From NCBI GenBank assembly GCA_905250125.1, contig CAJNOL010000347.1, positions 91,573 through 155,572 of the forward strand: a DNA stretch of 64,000 nt, in the 5' to 3' direction. Positions 23,618 to 35,608 of this stretch are shown here, one piece after another. The stretch is from Rotaria sordida (lineage: Eukaryota > Rotifera > Eurotatoria > Philodinida > Philodinidae). Positions within the stretch are counted from its first letter, which is position 1. Each line of letters opens with the position of its first letter. The notes beneath the pieces are model-generated. The model was not told where the DNA came from. It did not search any database and saw nothing but the letters and a program-made list of their open reading frames with translations. The position numbers and the translations under genes are program-made.

Positions 23618-24348
23618 TCAGCAATTGCCTTGTTGACGAACATTTTCTTGATATTGACCTTGATAATTTCCTGGAGGTAAATATTGAGCAACAATGTAGA
23701 CAGACTGGCCTCCATTAGTATAAGCAACACCTACACCAAGTCTTTTTGTATTTCTCCATACAAGTTGTGTAAAATGACCTGTAGACATTGAGAAGCCTCC
23801 ATTATTGAAATCGTAGTCTTTAATTTCCTGATACCAAGCAATGGGTGCATTATATCCTACAATGTTAGAATAAACTTATATAATAAATATAACTGATGAT
23901 TTCAAGATGACTTACCATTAATTTGCATACCACTTGCCCAGTACAAATTTTCACCGACACCTTGAGTTCCACTATGCTGAAATTGATTTGTGTCAGCAAG
24001 TTTTTGAGCAAATCTTTGAGCCGATCTACTAAGTTCATCATCAAGTGTAACAGGTTGAGCACAGTAATAAGAACGAAAGAAATTATGTGCATATAACATT
24101 TCATTTTGAAATTGACGTTGTTGTGAGGTGAAGTCTTCGCGTTTGTTCAAGTGTCGAGGAAAATCTCCATTATCTCGACGAAACATATCGATTGATTGTA
24201 AGAATTCATTCACGAGAGAATCATTATGACGAACTTTTGTATTCAACTTTAAGTCATTTTCGTGATCAACTTGTTTCAATGGTATACCACTAGTGAACAT
24301 AAATGTTAAGAAAATGATGAAGAATCCAATAAAGATATGTTTGTGCAT
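23618..24348 (-). CDS. Secreted CAP/SCP-domain protein, GAPR-1-like
   Basis: Two exons, 24348..23916 and 23856..23618, joined across a 59 nt GT..AG intron, give 223 aa. The signal peptide is MHKHIFIGFFIIFLTFMFTSG. A linker of about 65 residues precedes the CAP domain (from about residue 78: FQNEMLYAHNFFRS). CAP residues present: the His in FQHSG, the Glu in GVGENLYWASG, the CAP1 signature GHFTQLVWRNT, and a CAP2-type end YIVAQYLPPGNYQGQYQ with Ala where the classic motif has Cys, as in the GAPR-1 branch. It ends QGNC. Most GAPR-1 proteins are cytosolic and myristoylated; here a signal peptide directs the protein outside the cell. CAP proteins bind sterols or lipids and serve in defence or secretion; the role here is unknown. 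Confidence 0.9.
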
Positions 24349-24460
24349 GATTGTTTATCGTCGATTGAGTTATGTATATAATATTTCTTACTCAACGTTA
24401 TCTGTTTATTTGATTGAATAATGTTAATTTAAAATAAATCTACAGCAATGCAACGATAAT

Positions 24461-24470
24461 ATTTATATAT
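24461..24470 (-). promoter_or_regulatory. TATA-like element of the CAP gene
   Basis: Minus-strand ATATATAAAT lies about 115 bases before the ATG of the CAP protein. A weaker TATATACATA is at 24371-24380. Motif only. Confidence 0.3.
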
Positions 24471-24809
24471 AGTCGAGCACCATGGTTGAGGAATAATCCA
24501 GATATACTAACAACAATGTATCATATCAATAATGTATACATACTAATTTTCCCATCGGATAAATGCTCTCTCAATGATGTAATTCACATTTTTTCCCTTT
24601 TGTTAAGTTGTAAACAATAATGACATTTGGTTGACTTATTAATGAATGTGCATGACACTATTCGATTTTCCCTTTCAAATGTGATTAATCGATGAAATAC
24701 ATCTATCTTACCTTGCTACTATCTGTTCTTTATGCGAGTGATTCATATTTCAATTGTCGGATTTTCAAAAAAAAAATACCCACCATCATTTTGTAAATAA
24801 CTTGTGATT

Positions 24810-25302
24810 GTTTATAGCTATCGAGCTCGAGTTTTCGTCATTGAAGAGAGCAAATATGGACCCATCGAATTATATAGAATTCATAAGGTTTGAAGAAGAT
24901 TTTCATGATTGTTTTCAAATCAATATATTTTTCTTCATCTATTTTCATGATTGTTTTTTGATAGTAATTCGATCGCAAATTATACGAAATTATTGTCCCA
25001 AAAGCTTTATATTTCTGATAAAATGTCAAAGTCTTTCTATAGTTTAATTAAACTAATACTTGTAAGAGATATTTTTTTGAAATTGCAAAAAGTTTCTTGA
25101 AAATAAAAGACTTTTATGGCTACAATTCTGTATAATTTGAGCTCAGATTGCTATAAAAACTCATGTAAATAGACAACGAAATATATATTCGATTAAAAAC
25201 AATCCTCAAAAATCTTCTTTGAATCTGATGAATTCTATATAGTTTGATGGTCTTATGTTTGCTCTTTTCAATAATGAAAACTCGAGTGCGATAGCTATAA
25301 AC
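24810..25302. mobile_element. Palindromic MITE-like element
   Basis: The left end GTTTATAGCTATCGAGCTCG and right end ACTCGAGTGCGATAGCTATA are inverted copies. The complementarity runs on for about 130 bp (ATATAGAATTCATAAGGTTT at left against its complement near 25225). The centre is near 25060. Two overlapping open frames inside, one per strand, are shadows created by the palindrome. Confidence 0.7.
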
Positions 25303-27548
25303 CGTCGAGAATTAACTCTCATATCACCATCAATGACATATTAATCTGTTTTCTACGCGGGTCCGTATTCTCTAAAAAAACCGTCTTCTAGAAAACTCGA
25401 ATTGGCTCAGAAACTCATTCGAAAATCTTTAGAGATTCGCAAGAGGGTTTCCGAATACATGCAGCATTTTCGAAAATACCTTCTTGATTTTCAAGGGCTC
25501 GAAAACTCTCAGGTTTCATGAAATACCGATTTCGACATCCTTAACTTATTTTTGAATATCGTTTTTTTTTATATCAGAAATCCAATCGTATTTTCGGATA
25601 TCATTAGAGTATTATAGGAAACTAATATTGCAACGAAAGATGAATTGATATTTGGATGGATATGCAAGGATACCTTTGTGATTTTCGAAGAACATGAGTA
25701 TGAAAAAAGTACACTGGAAAACTGAAATCGGTGTCCAACTTCGCTTTGACATTGTGAAAATTTCTGGAAGTTCTAAAAATCTTCACAATGTTTTACATAT
25801 GCACCATATTTGGTGTCTAAAAACGTCTTTGACGTACAACATTCCAGATTTTCGAATTTTCGATTTCGATCTTTGACTTCGCTCAGTTTTAGACATTTTT
25901 AGTTCACTAGAAGCTGATCTCATAGTTAGTTTAAGTTGTTTGATTTCGCATAAATTTTCCAATTGACATTTTTTTCCAAGCTGAAGTCATATCATACTTT
26001 CACAATAGTCTTATATTATCTTTTTATTCTTGAATATATGAAGGAAAATATGTATGATGTGAACAGTTTACAAACGAATAATTGTTATTAGAGTAAAATT
26101 GATGTATTTTCTTTCTTGGTTTCGTTAAATTTCAATACAATAAAGACTAGATATAATAATTACTAGTTTTAACTATAAGTTATAGCAAAAACTTCAACAA
26201 AACGTCTGCTTTCAGATTATCATTATAACTAGTTTACTTCTAAAGAGTAACAAGACAAAAGATTATTAAATCAGATAAATAACTTCATCTTGAGCGAAGA
26301 TGTTGATAGATTGTCGTCATTCATATAGAATCTAAGCAATATGTTTGCATACAGTTCTGAAAAGAGTGAAGAGTCCTCTTTCTAGAATCGTCTTCGTCTT
26401 CTCAATTTTTCATTACTTTTCTTGTGGAATCGAATGAAAATGAAAGATTAAATTCTCAACAAGAATGTGCCTCTCCTTTAATTATTTTTCTATCAAAAAA
26501 AAAAAAAAACCTTCAAATCTTTTTCTTCTACTTCGTTTTCTATACATTTTTCATTCGCAACAACGGTTCTTTCTTGCACGTGGCTTCAAAATATCATGGC
26601 ATTCAAGTCATACGTTTTCTATTTCTCCAAAACTTTTAACTCTCTCGAGGAATATTCTGTCTATCTGTTTTTTCCCATAAACCACTGATCATATAAGTGA
26701 GGAAAACCATTTGAAAACATTCTTTTCCATTCAGAATTGTTCATCATCATCATCATTCATTCATATCATATCAGTAGAATATAGAAGCTGAAGAAAAGAC
26801 GACAGCAATAAAGTTTCTAGTGACAACTCTTCTTCGGAATGCAGAGATAGACACTTCGAGTTAGATATATTACCTTGCAAAAAAAATTTCTTACGCTTCA
26901 GCTAAATTCAACCAAACATTGATGTCATCAGACATATTTTCCGTATTATCAATAAATTCCAAATATGAAATGACAAAACTAATACCTTTGATTTGTTTCA
27001 AGGTGTCAATCGAGAGAAGAGTACTCTCAACCTAGAATCATCAAATACAAATTTACTGATTTCTTTAGTTTCTTCTTGGACTCATTATCGAATGAACAAC
27101 TTCTCATCTCCAGTTCGATATTTTACAATTATTATTTTGTTTCTTGATATTAAGCTTATCAGTATCATGAGTATATTTGAAGATGTTGGTAAACTTTGAT
27201 GTATTAAATGCATTGATATCTCTAGAGTCGTTTCAGGTTTGAAGGAGTATTCAGTGAGGTGTAGGTTCAGGGAGGACTAGTAGTACCGTTTATGTGGTAT
27301 TACATAAAGATCCATAGAAACAATATATCGAAAATTCTTTTAGGGTTTCTTAGGGCACTTTTTTTTATTGTCTGTAATAGATTATAAAACTATCTATCAC
27401 TCTCTTAACTATTAGCCTGATCGAGCACTATCGAACAATTCAGCAATGAATTCGAGATCAACTGAATGAGCTGAATTTGTTCGACTCAGCTACTATATGT
27501 ACTGATCATTTTGAATTGAATATTTGGCACGATGTTATGAAAGAAATG
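25303..27548. other. No supported gene, 2.2 kb
   Basis: Mixed composition, many short plus-strand frames without codon bias or domains, and a short CAT repeat near 26743-26760. It probably includes the 3' end of the transposon whose transposase lies at 27549-29067. No terminal repeat could be fixed. Confidence 0.4.
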
Positions 27549-29067
27549 TCATTGTTTTACACGACCGTTTGTGGATTCTATGACCCAGCGAACTTTAGTA
27601 ATCAATCATGTACTGACTATGATTCTTTAGTAGAAATAAAGGCACCTTTGTGTCGTGACCAAATTTCTGTAAGTCTATTAAACAATCATGAAAACTGCAG
27701 TCAACGGCGACTACATCTTCTAATTGCATCCAGTTCTGAAATCCTTGGACATTGTTATATAATAATTTTCGTTGGAACCTCTGAATCTTTATTCTTTCCA
27801 TCTTCAAAGAATAGACCCAAGGCCGCTATTATGTAGCCATCAGAAGAGTCTATCATCATCGGCTTAACAAGCAGCTCTTCTTTATGAAGATTATATGTCC
27901 GTCTTTGCAGTATATTATTGTGACTCTTTTCAATATAGACATACGTTCCGTCTAATATAATTATAGATTTGGTCGGTTCGTCATCCCCCAATAACTGTTG
28001 AGCTAGTGGCCACTTGTGTTTTTGTATTACATTCGTTCTCGTTGTATTCCCCAAAGCCTAAATGTTCGAGTACAAAGTACTGTGTTAACGCAGAATAAGT
28101 ACTGTCTAAGATTCTACTAACTTGCATTTTCTCTTTTAATCCGAAGAGTGTGCATAAAGCTTGATGACTTAAACCTAACCGAAGTTTAATTAATAGAATG
28201 GCACTTGTTATCCTAGATGTCTTGATATCCCTATGCCGTAAACTAGATGATGGTATATGAGAACATAAATTGTTAAATTGATCTCAAGTTAGGTCTTTTA
28301 ATACATGATAGTTGTTGTCATTCATTGTTTCTTCATGATCGTCGAGGTTCAATGGCGATCGTTGTTTTATATCATTTATCTTTTCATCTTTATTTCGTAT
28401 TTGCTCTTTTAGCTATCCGAAAAGTTTAATCAATTCATCACGAATGATTTTTACCTGATTTAATTTTTCTCCTTTGATTATTTTCATATCTTTTCGGCTT
28501 AATTTTTCATCAATTAAATGACTAGTGCAACATCTGCTACCATCCGGTATGTAAATATGATGCTCAAGTAAACAGTTGATACATAATTCGTTATCAACTT
28601 TGGTGAAACGTTTTTTTATACGTGAAATAAATCCCACACACTGAGCATTTGTAACACGATTTAGTCAGCGTAAAAAATGATAATGAAACATAATCAACAG
28701 CATTAAATGTAGTTGGTGAAGTAGCAATAGCAACAGCTGAATTGCATTGAGTTCCGGTGGTAGTGATGTTGCTTCCTGATGAATCTATTATTAGATCAGT
28801 TTGAATTATGTTATCCATTTTTTGTATATCTATATCTACGATTAATTCATCTTCCCTTTGCGAGTTGATGTTTGATGAAGCAGTCTTCTTCTTAGTATAT
28901 AATTTCATAAAACATGAGTAGTGCAGTTGTAATTGTAATTGTAACAGCTTATTTTCGATCACGTATTGTAATAATTCTTCATAGTTTTCTAGATTTCGAT
29001 GTATTTCGTCTTCACGAAAAGATTTGTCACATAGGTGACAAGTACGTTTCGCACTTGTTTCAGCCAT
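27549..29067 (-). pseudogene. Broken ISL2EU-like (DDE_Tnp_4, PIF/Harbinger-related) transposase
   Basis: The order of blocks fits this family. Residues 1-60 begin MAETSAKRTCHLCDKSFRED, a Cys/His finger. A second Cys-rich block holds SVCG, ELCINCLLEHH and DGSRCCTSHL (28630-28500). A helical region follows with ITSAILLIKLRLGLSHQALC (28230-28120). The catalytic domain has the first Asp in IIILDGTYVYIEKSH, then VKPMMIDSSDGYI and FFEDGKN; the second Asp in VVAVDCSFHD; and the Glu in KVRWVIESTNGRVKQ. At least three frame changes (near 28625, 28050 and 27760) and several stops (near 28413 and 28285, and the TGA after VKQ) make it dead. It starts just inside the left arm of the inverted repeat at 29140. 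Confidence 0.8.
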
Positions 29068-29139
29068 TATGAATGATATCAGAGTAAATCAATTGAAAAT
29101 TTTCATACTAAATGTGGGAAAATAGTCTCACTAATGCGG

Positions 29140-30382
29140 GCACCTCGCTAAGTGTTAATCGCGGATTCGAAGAAAAAGCATACTAGTCGATGGAACTCGA
29201 TGAGTTGACTACCATTGTAATAGACCTTTTTCCCCATAGGACTTTCTTATAGAATTTTCAGGTCATATTACCCTCCAACGAAGCATAACATATAGGTGTC
29301 AAAGGTACAGATTCGTATGTAGATACCGCATCCATTCTTCCCACGATGTGCATATTAGATTGCCTATTTTGTTCTACATTGGGTATTTGTTTTTCATGTG
29401 TTCTAAGTAGTAGTATAGGTGATAAGGGCAGATCTTTCTCTTCATGAACTGTTTGACCACTAAATGTATTCTTCTCAGTGTATAATTGCACATAGAGAGA
29501 GAAAAAATACCCACAATCAATTCGATATTATCATTCTCTCTCTCTTGCTCTGTCGTCGTACAATGTTCATTTAGGAAGAAACTGAACAACGTGTAAAACT
29601 AACATGATTGTTATAGTGCGACTCACTTATGTTGAACATTTCTTTCTTTTCTCTATCGTACAGATGACATACATACATATATAGGGTGCCTGGAAAATCA
29701 CTAGAGATAGAAAAATTTGAATATCTCAACGATGTTTGGATCAAATGGGTTGATTTTTTACCACTGATGGAGGAGTGTTCCTAGTCCATATTCATAAGAA
29801 TAACGTAGACAAAAAGCGTTTCGAAGTATCATTATTGACTTCGATAAAGAAATGTCCTTCTAGGCGAATTTCTGAAAAAATCCCATTTACAATGTGTTTT
29901 AAAAGTTATTATAAAGAACAAATTTGAATAAGTTCAGTATATTCTAGCCAAAATAGGCTAATTTTTTTTTAAATATAGAGGTATATTGCCGGTTCAATTC
30001 GTGTCAGGTAAAACAAGACGTTTTACAGCTTAAAGTTGTCGTACACAAATAGTGTTTTTCGAAAGCCGTAAGAGGACAATTTCGTTTTATTGATTTCAAA
30101 AGTGATACTTCGAAACAGTTTTTATCCACGTTATTCTTATGAATATGGACTAGGAACACCACTCTATGAGTGGTAAAAAAATTAACTCATTTGGTCCAAA
30201 CATCGTTGAGATATTCAAATTTTTCTATCTCTAGTGGCTTTCCGGACACCCTATATATGATCTAAAAATTCTATAAGAAAGTCCTATGGGGAAAAACGTC
30301 TGTTACCACTATGACCAGCTCGTCGGGCTCTATCAAGTGGTGTACCTTTTCTTCGAATCCGCGATCAACACTTGACGAGGTT
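29140..30382. mobile_element. Outer inverted-repeat element enclosing a second palindrome
   Basis: The left arm, about 29140-29274 (CGCGGATTCGAAGAAAA ... CCCCATAGGACTTTCTTATA), is repeated inverted at about 30258-30382 (TATAAGAAAGTCCTATGGGG ... TTTTCTTCGAATCCGCG). The arms are about 130 bp and enclose 1 kb. The inner palindrome sits directly against the right arm. The left arm begins 73 bases upstream of the transposase ATG, so it could be part of the same transposon family; that link is inferred. Confidence 0.65.
29681..30257. mobile_element. Inner palindromic MITE
   Basis: The ends are ATATAGGGTGCCTGGAAAAT and its inverted near-copy TTCCGGACACCCTATATATG. The complementarity runs over 200 bp per arm, including GAATATCTCAACGATGTTTG, CCTAGTCCATATTCATAAGA and the TTTCGAAGTATCA block. 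There is no coding capacity. It lies inside the outer repeat at 29140-30382, so it is the younger insertion. Confidence 0.8.
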
Positions 30383-30579
30383 CTCTCGTAAAAGTTTTGG
30401 GTTTAATTTGTGATGAGTGCAAAAATATAATGTTTTAACTGGTTAATTCATATTTTGATAGATTAATCGGGATGAAACTTGTGAAATATGTTGCTTTACT
30501 ATAGTAGTGTAACGGACTATTTCTTGATTGAGAAGTGGAATGCTATATTTGTACGTGAATGTTATTTAGGCTCAACCGC

Positions 30580-30651
30580 GTCTGACCTCTACATTCCATT
30601 TAATAGCTATTTAGCAGTCAGTTTCGACCTGCACCCTACAGGCCTCATCAG
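30580..30651 (-). ncRNA. Hammerhead-ribozyme-like motif (partial)
   Basis: On the minus strand, CTGATGA (30651-30645) is followed by a 6 bp stem GGCCTG/CAGGTC (one G-U pair) with a 7-base loop, then GAAAC (30625-30621). This is the full conserved core with stem II. CTGAC after GAAA can pair with GTCAG at 30586-30582 as stem III, but the next bases are A-C where an active ribozyme has U-H, and I cannot draw stem I from the flanks. Such motifs are known in Penelope-like elements and retrozymes, including bdelloid ones. It is most likely a decayed copy of such an element. Confidence 0.45.
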
Positions 30652-31212
30652 TAGAATTTTAGTATTCAAGTTTACTTCAGCGATCAGAATTTTTATTAGA
30701 TATAGATAAATGCACTCAAATGAACCAAAATCATGTCAATTCAAAGCCAGAGAATGTATTTCAGTTTTTTGAACACCATCACTACTTGCAAAGTCTGACT
30801 TTATGTCAGTATTTCTTGCGTTTGATCATGTTCTTCATTTTTTTTTCTCAGTTTTCAAGTCATATTCCGAATAAGCATGAGAAACTGTATCGATCTATCT
30901 ATATCACTCATTAGTTAGAGATTTTATCACCGTGTAGTATAAGGTCAAGTTATTCCAAAATCTTGATTTTCTTTAATGTTCCTTTTGGGTGTTTCATACT
31001 GAAACTATCCAATATTCGACTACAAACAGCGTTTTTAACATGCTTCTGATTGGAAAGACGAATTGGAACACAGATGATTGTACTTTAGGCTTTTCAATAA
31101 CATTATTAGAATCCGTGACGATAACAACTGGATATAGTATTCTATCAGCATCCTACAGTAAATTAGGCTTTTCTTCACGAGAGCTCCATATTTTTCAAAT
31201 TTCAACCAGAAG

Positions 31213-31482
31213 TTTATAATCAACATCAAATTCTGCATCTGTTGATGTGTGAATCAAAACAAATTAGAAAAAAAAAAATTTTTTAATGATCCTGGAGTCT
31301 CTTACAGGTGCGAAACTATAGGTAAAAATTGAAAGTTGGTTCCTGACAGAAAAAAAACATCTCATTTTTATTCAGAATTTCACCATGATTCAGAATATGT
31401 GATTCTTTTTCAAAAGTATTTTGGACAAAACAATAGCCTTATCGATACTTCTACTTTACAACGCTTAAAAGTAGTACAAAAA
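31213..31482 (+). repeat. Dispersed repeat with coding-like text, copy 2
   Basis: Plus-strand partner of the block at 17280-17545. Shared segments include GTGTGAATCAAAACAAAT and TTTTTCAAAAGTATTTTGGA. Its frame is broken relative to the 17 kb copy. Confidence 0.5.
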
Positions 31483-33872
31483 TTTTCCCGATAAATATGT
31501 TTAATAATTTCATATGCATCACATAGTAGCTATCTTACAACAATAAATTGAAAACAATTCAATTTTACAATAATGAATGCGAAAATGAAAGTCTTGTCTC
31601 AAAATTTAGAAGCATCTTTGCATTTAAAATTTTTCAGAAGGGCTTTATTATTTTTGTATATTATGTATAGTTCACTGTGTACTTATGTCTGTCACTGTCA
31701 CTCAAAACGGAAATAACACAGAAAATGAAAACAGCACAACAAATTGAGAAACAACTAACGATGTCTAGAAGGAAAAGCTATATCAAACATCAAAGAGCTA
31801 CTGTTGACAAAGACGATGATAACCGATGTGAAATATTAGAACTGCTGAAGAGAGTACAGCCAATAGAAGATGGTAGAATTGATACAAAGCGTTACGAACA
31901 CAGCAGGGTTAAGAGGCAGTCGCCTCTATTTTGGCGTGAAAATTGTCTTGACATATATATACGTCAATAACAGTTAAAGCGTTAATCAGAATATTCCATT
32001 GGTCCTTCATCCAGATTATTTTTGATATATGAATAATTTATCTGTATAAATTAATATGTGATGCAAAAATCTTTGAAAAAATCCCAAACTCTGTTATACT
32101 ATATTGCCAATTTCTCAATCGATCAATTTTTTTGTGTTAAAAGAAACAATGTCTGAACTATACATTTTCTACTAGATATATGCTTTGAAGCGAAACTGAC
32201 AAAAAGGAAAAGCCCAGAAGGAAAAATTTCTAAAAAAGTTCTTGTAATGTTTTTCCTACTTAAAAAGTCCGTATTTCTGAATTATTTTGAACTGCATGAT
32301 GAATTAAGTTAGAATAAATATACAGCAAAATATCAGCATCGACAAAATTCTTTAGAACTGTTCTTGAGTCTTTAATCAAAAACTTTTGAAAAATTCAATT
32401 TTTGTAAAATACAGTCTTTTCCAACAAAATATCACTTTGCAAGAACATCAGCCATCATCTTCAGAAATTATGCATAAATTAAATTCTTTTTGCGTTATTT
32501 ATTCGAAATATTTCAGATCATAGAAACTTAGTAGAGAAAATAATTTAAAAATAATTTTTTTATCGCTGCAAAACGATTAACATATTCAGTCTTTTTTAGA
32601 AAAAACTATATTTTTGTATAAAAATCAAGAGTAAATTTCACTTTCAATATATCATTGAAAAGAGCACACACTATATACTACAAAAATCAGCATCAAGCGT
32701 ATTTTTTTATTTTCCTTCTCATATAAAAAAATTAACAAAGAATAAAAAATACTGTTGTTCAATAATCGAGTTACAAGAACTTTTTTGAAGTTGTTTAGTT
32801 TCATGTTTTTCCTCCTCGTCAGGTTCGTTCTAGAAAAATATGTCTCATACAAAACGTATAGTTCAGACATTTTTCTTTCTAAAAAAATTTGATTGGTTCA
32901 GAACCCAGCAATATGGTATAACAGAATTTTGACATTGTTTCAAAGACTTATGCGTCGCATATTAATTGATTTTCTTTATCTATATTGTTGCATATCTAGA
33001 AAACAAAACTTTCTAGAAGTTCGTCTCTTTTATATAAATATATATATCATCTAAAACATTTTCTAATTACAATTAGATATTGGCAAGATGGTCCTAGGAA
33101 CCAGAATTACTAGCAGGTCAAAGTAGATAGATTGATATTCTTGATTTTACGAATACATATATTGCACGAGAAAAATGTTGGAAACAAACCATACTTATAA
33201 TAACAGGCAAGGATATTTACATTTGACAATTAATTCTCGCAATAACACGAGTGCAATGTTTACCATTGAATTGTTTTGGGCCTAAACAAGTTTTCCTGTC
33301 AGTCAATGTAAGTCTTCAACATTTGTTTTTCATTAGGAACGATATTTTTTACGATTGTGCAAAGCATATGTCAAATGTCATATTCTAATGACTCATATAT
33401 TCTAAATAAATATGAGACAACATGACTCCGTTCCATGAGCCCAAAACAAAAACAACCCGGTTCCACTTATGTCTAATTACAATGCATAATTTCACTTGTC
33501 ATAATGACTTATATGTTTTCCATATATAGTACAACGAATAGAAAAATAATTTTATTAACATCATTTTTTATATCCTGACTCATGTCCTTGTATTAACTGA
33601 ATTTCCAAGAAATAGATGTTAATCAGTACAAAAAAAAACATTTGGCTAGCATATGCATACTAGAAAGAGATATTTTCTCGAAAAAAATCCTTCATCATAT
33701 TGAAGACATTTCATTTAATTAGCTAAATTAATGTTACGGTAATTTATTTAAAAGCGAAGTTTCGATCGTTTTTAATATAAATACTAAGACAAAAGAAACC
33801 TAACTGGAAGAATAGATTCGACAAAAATTCAATGTAAGAAAATTAAAGTTGTTCATTATGACTATTCTATTA
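31483..33872. other. No supported gene, 2.4 kb
   Basis: A plus-strand frame of 97 codons at 31677-31970 (rich in Lys, Arg, Asp; QKMKTAQQIEKQLTMSRRK) has no recognised domain and no splice context. The rest is AT-rich without structure I can name. Confidence 0.4.
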
Positions 33873-35608
33873 TTATTGTTTTGGATCAGGTGGATTTGCT
33901 TCTTTAGGTGGTAATGCTGCACGACCTATTTTCAATGCAGTTGCTACTTGAGTAAAATATGATCCTTGATGTTCAGCTATTTTTAATTCTAAATCGGTTG
34001 GTTTTCGTGATCCATCACTACCAGCATAAGTACCTACAAAAAAATCAAAATGAAGTAAAAAATTAAATATATATGTATGTGCAGAATGTTTCAAAAGTTC
34101 GAATGAAAATGTGAATAGTTCCTCAACAATTCAAGAGATTTAAATATTTTTTTCTTAAGAGTTTAATCACATATTTATTAAAGTTTTCAGAGTTTTATTA
34201 ACAGCCACACTCGAGTCAACTTCAATTATAAAATGCAAAGCTGCAAGTCAAATTCGACAGAAACACGCCAACTAAATCTTATATTAGAACTACATTTCAG
34301 CGGTTTTGTGAAATTTGTATTATCAAAAATCGATCATCAAAAATCGATCCCGTTCTAGAAGATCATAGAGAAATTACTGAAGAAAAAGTTAAGAATGTTT
34401 GTGAAAATGAGCTAGAATCGAGTATTTGATATAGTACACAAGCTTACTTATTACCACAAACAATAACATATCGGATTATGACCAAATATTTCTTATTAAA
34501 ATACAATTTATTCAACAATCCAACGAAGAAGAATGACATAAACGAACACTTAATCCTAGCTCATTTTTACATAAATCATTAATTTCACCGACTTTTTCGG
34601 CAGTACTCGTTTCAGAAAATTGCTGAAATATGTTAATAAGGTAATGTTTAGCTTGCATATTTTTTTTGCAAATTTAATTTCTAGTTATCATTTTACAATG
34701 CTGACTTATTCGAATTTCATCATGAGTAAAACTATTTCTATTCTGTAGATACAAAATATTTTATCTGAAAACTTTAATGGATATATGATTAAACTGTTAA
34801 AAAAAATATTTTCAAAGGTTCTATTCATATGTTCATTCGGACTTTTGAAACATCCTGTGTATATATGATTAATAACTTACCAGCACCATATGCACTACCA
34901 CCATGAATTTCATCCATATTAGCTAAAAGTGGACTTGTATAACCAATTGGTACCTATTTTTAAAAATAATAAGATAAGAAAATTTATTATAAATACATAC
35001 AAATAACATTCCATGATGAATAAAATTTGTTAATGATGTTAATGTTGTTGTTTCTTGTCTAAAAGAAATTGTGTAAATTGTTGTTTGTTTTTTTTTTTTA
35101 TTGTAAATTATTTTCTTACCCTCCAGCTTGAGTACCAGTTGAAAAGAATACACCAATTGGTTTTCCAACAAGTGAACCTTTCATCCATAATCCACCTGTT
35201 GCATCCCATATAGCTTTAACTTGTGCAGGCATTCCACCAAAACGAGTTGGATAACCAAATAGAATACCATCACAATTAACTAATGCATCTTCCAGTGTAA
35301 CGGTATTTTCAGTACCAGGTGCAAATGATATTGTTGGAACAGTTTTATCTTTTTCTGGTGCATGCATTTTTGTTAGAACTTCTTTTGATAATGTTTCTGG
35401 TACTTGAATTAAACGAGCTTCAGCACCAGCGGCTTCAACACCTTTTAATATAGATTTAGCCACTAGAAATATAAATATTTATTTTATTAAAATATTTCAT
35501 TTTATTTTTCTTTTTAATTTTAAATTTACATGTTGCAATATGACCATACATTGAATAGTAGATAATATGAATTCGTGTTTTATTACTAGTTGTAACTTTT
35601 GAAGCCAT
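33873..35608 (-). CDS. WrbA/Lot6-type NAD(P)H:quinone oxidoreductase (flavodoxin fold)
   Basis: Five exons, 35608..35530, 35462..35120, 35058..35001, 34953..34881, 34033..33873, give 237 aa in one closed frame. The N-terminus has the flavodoxin strand and FMN phosphate loop (RIHIIYYSMYGHIATLAKSI). Then come the usual WrbA blocks: DGILFGYPTRFGGMPAQVKA with WDATGGLW, GKPIGVFFSTGTQAGGQET, HHGMLFVPIGY, GGSAYGAG, and TYAGSDGSRKPTDLELKIAE near the C-terminus. These enzymes use FMN and NAD(P)H to reduce quinones by two electrons, limiting oxidative stress, and work as tetramers in the cytosol. Length is slightly above the usual 200 because of a Pro-rich tail ending PPDPKQ and a 25-residue insertion after VPETL. 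Intron 4 is 847 bp and holds a DNA transposon relic; the others are 47-67 nt. Confidence 0.92.
34081..34858. mobile_element. DNA transposon relic in intron 4 of the quinone reductase
   Basis: The ends GCAGAATGTTTCAAAAGTTC and its inverted partner ACTTTTGAAACATCCTG match over about 25 bp. The plus-strand interior carries decayed text like a Tc1/mariner-type DNA-binding domain (TTFQRFCEI, then EDHREITEEKVKNVCEN, then LPQTITYRIM), followed by stops. There is no catalytic domain. The element adds about 780 bases to the intron without disturbing the splice sites. Confidence 0.6.

Noticed and set aside
31677-31970. 97-codon Lys/Arg/Asp-rich plus-strand frame
   Set aside because: No homology recognised and no splice or promoter context; within a repeat-rich stretch.
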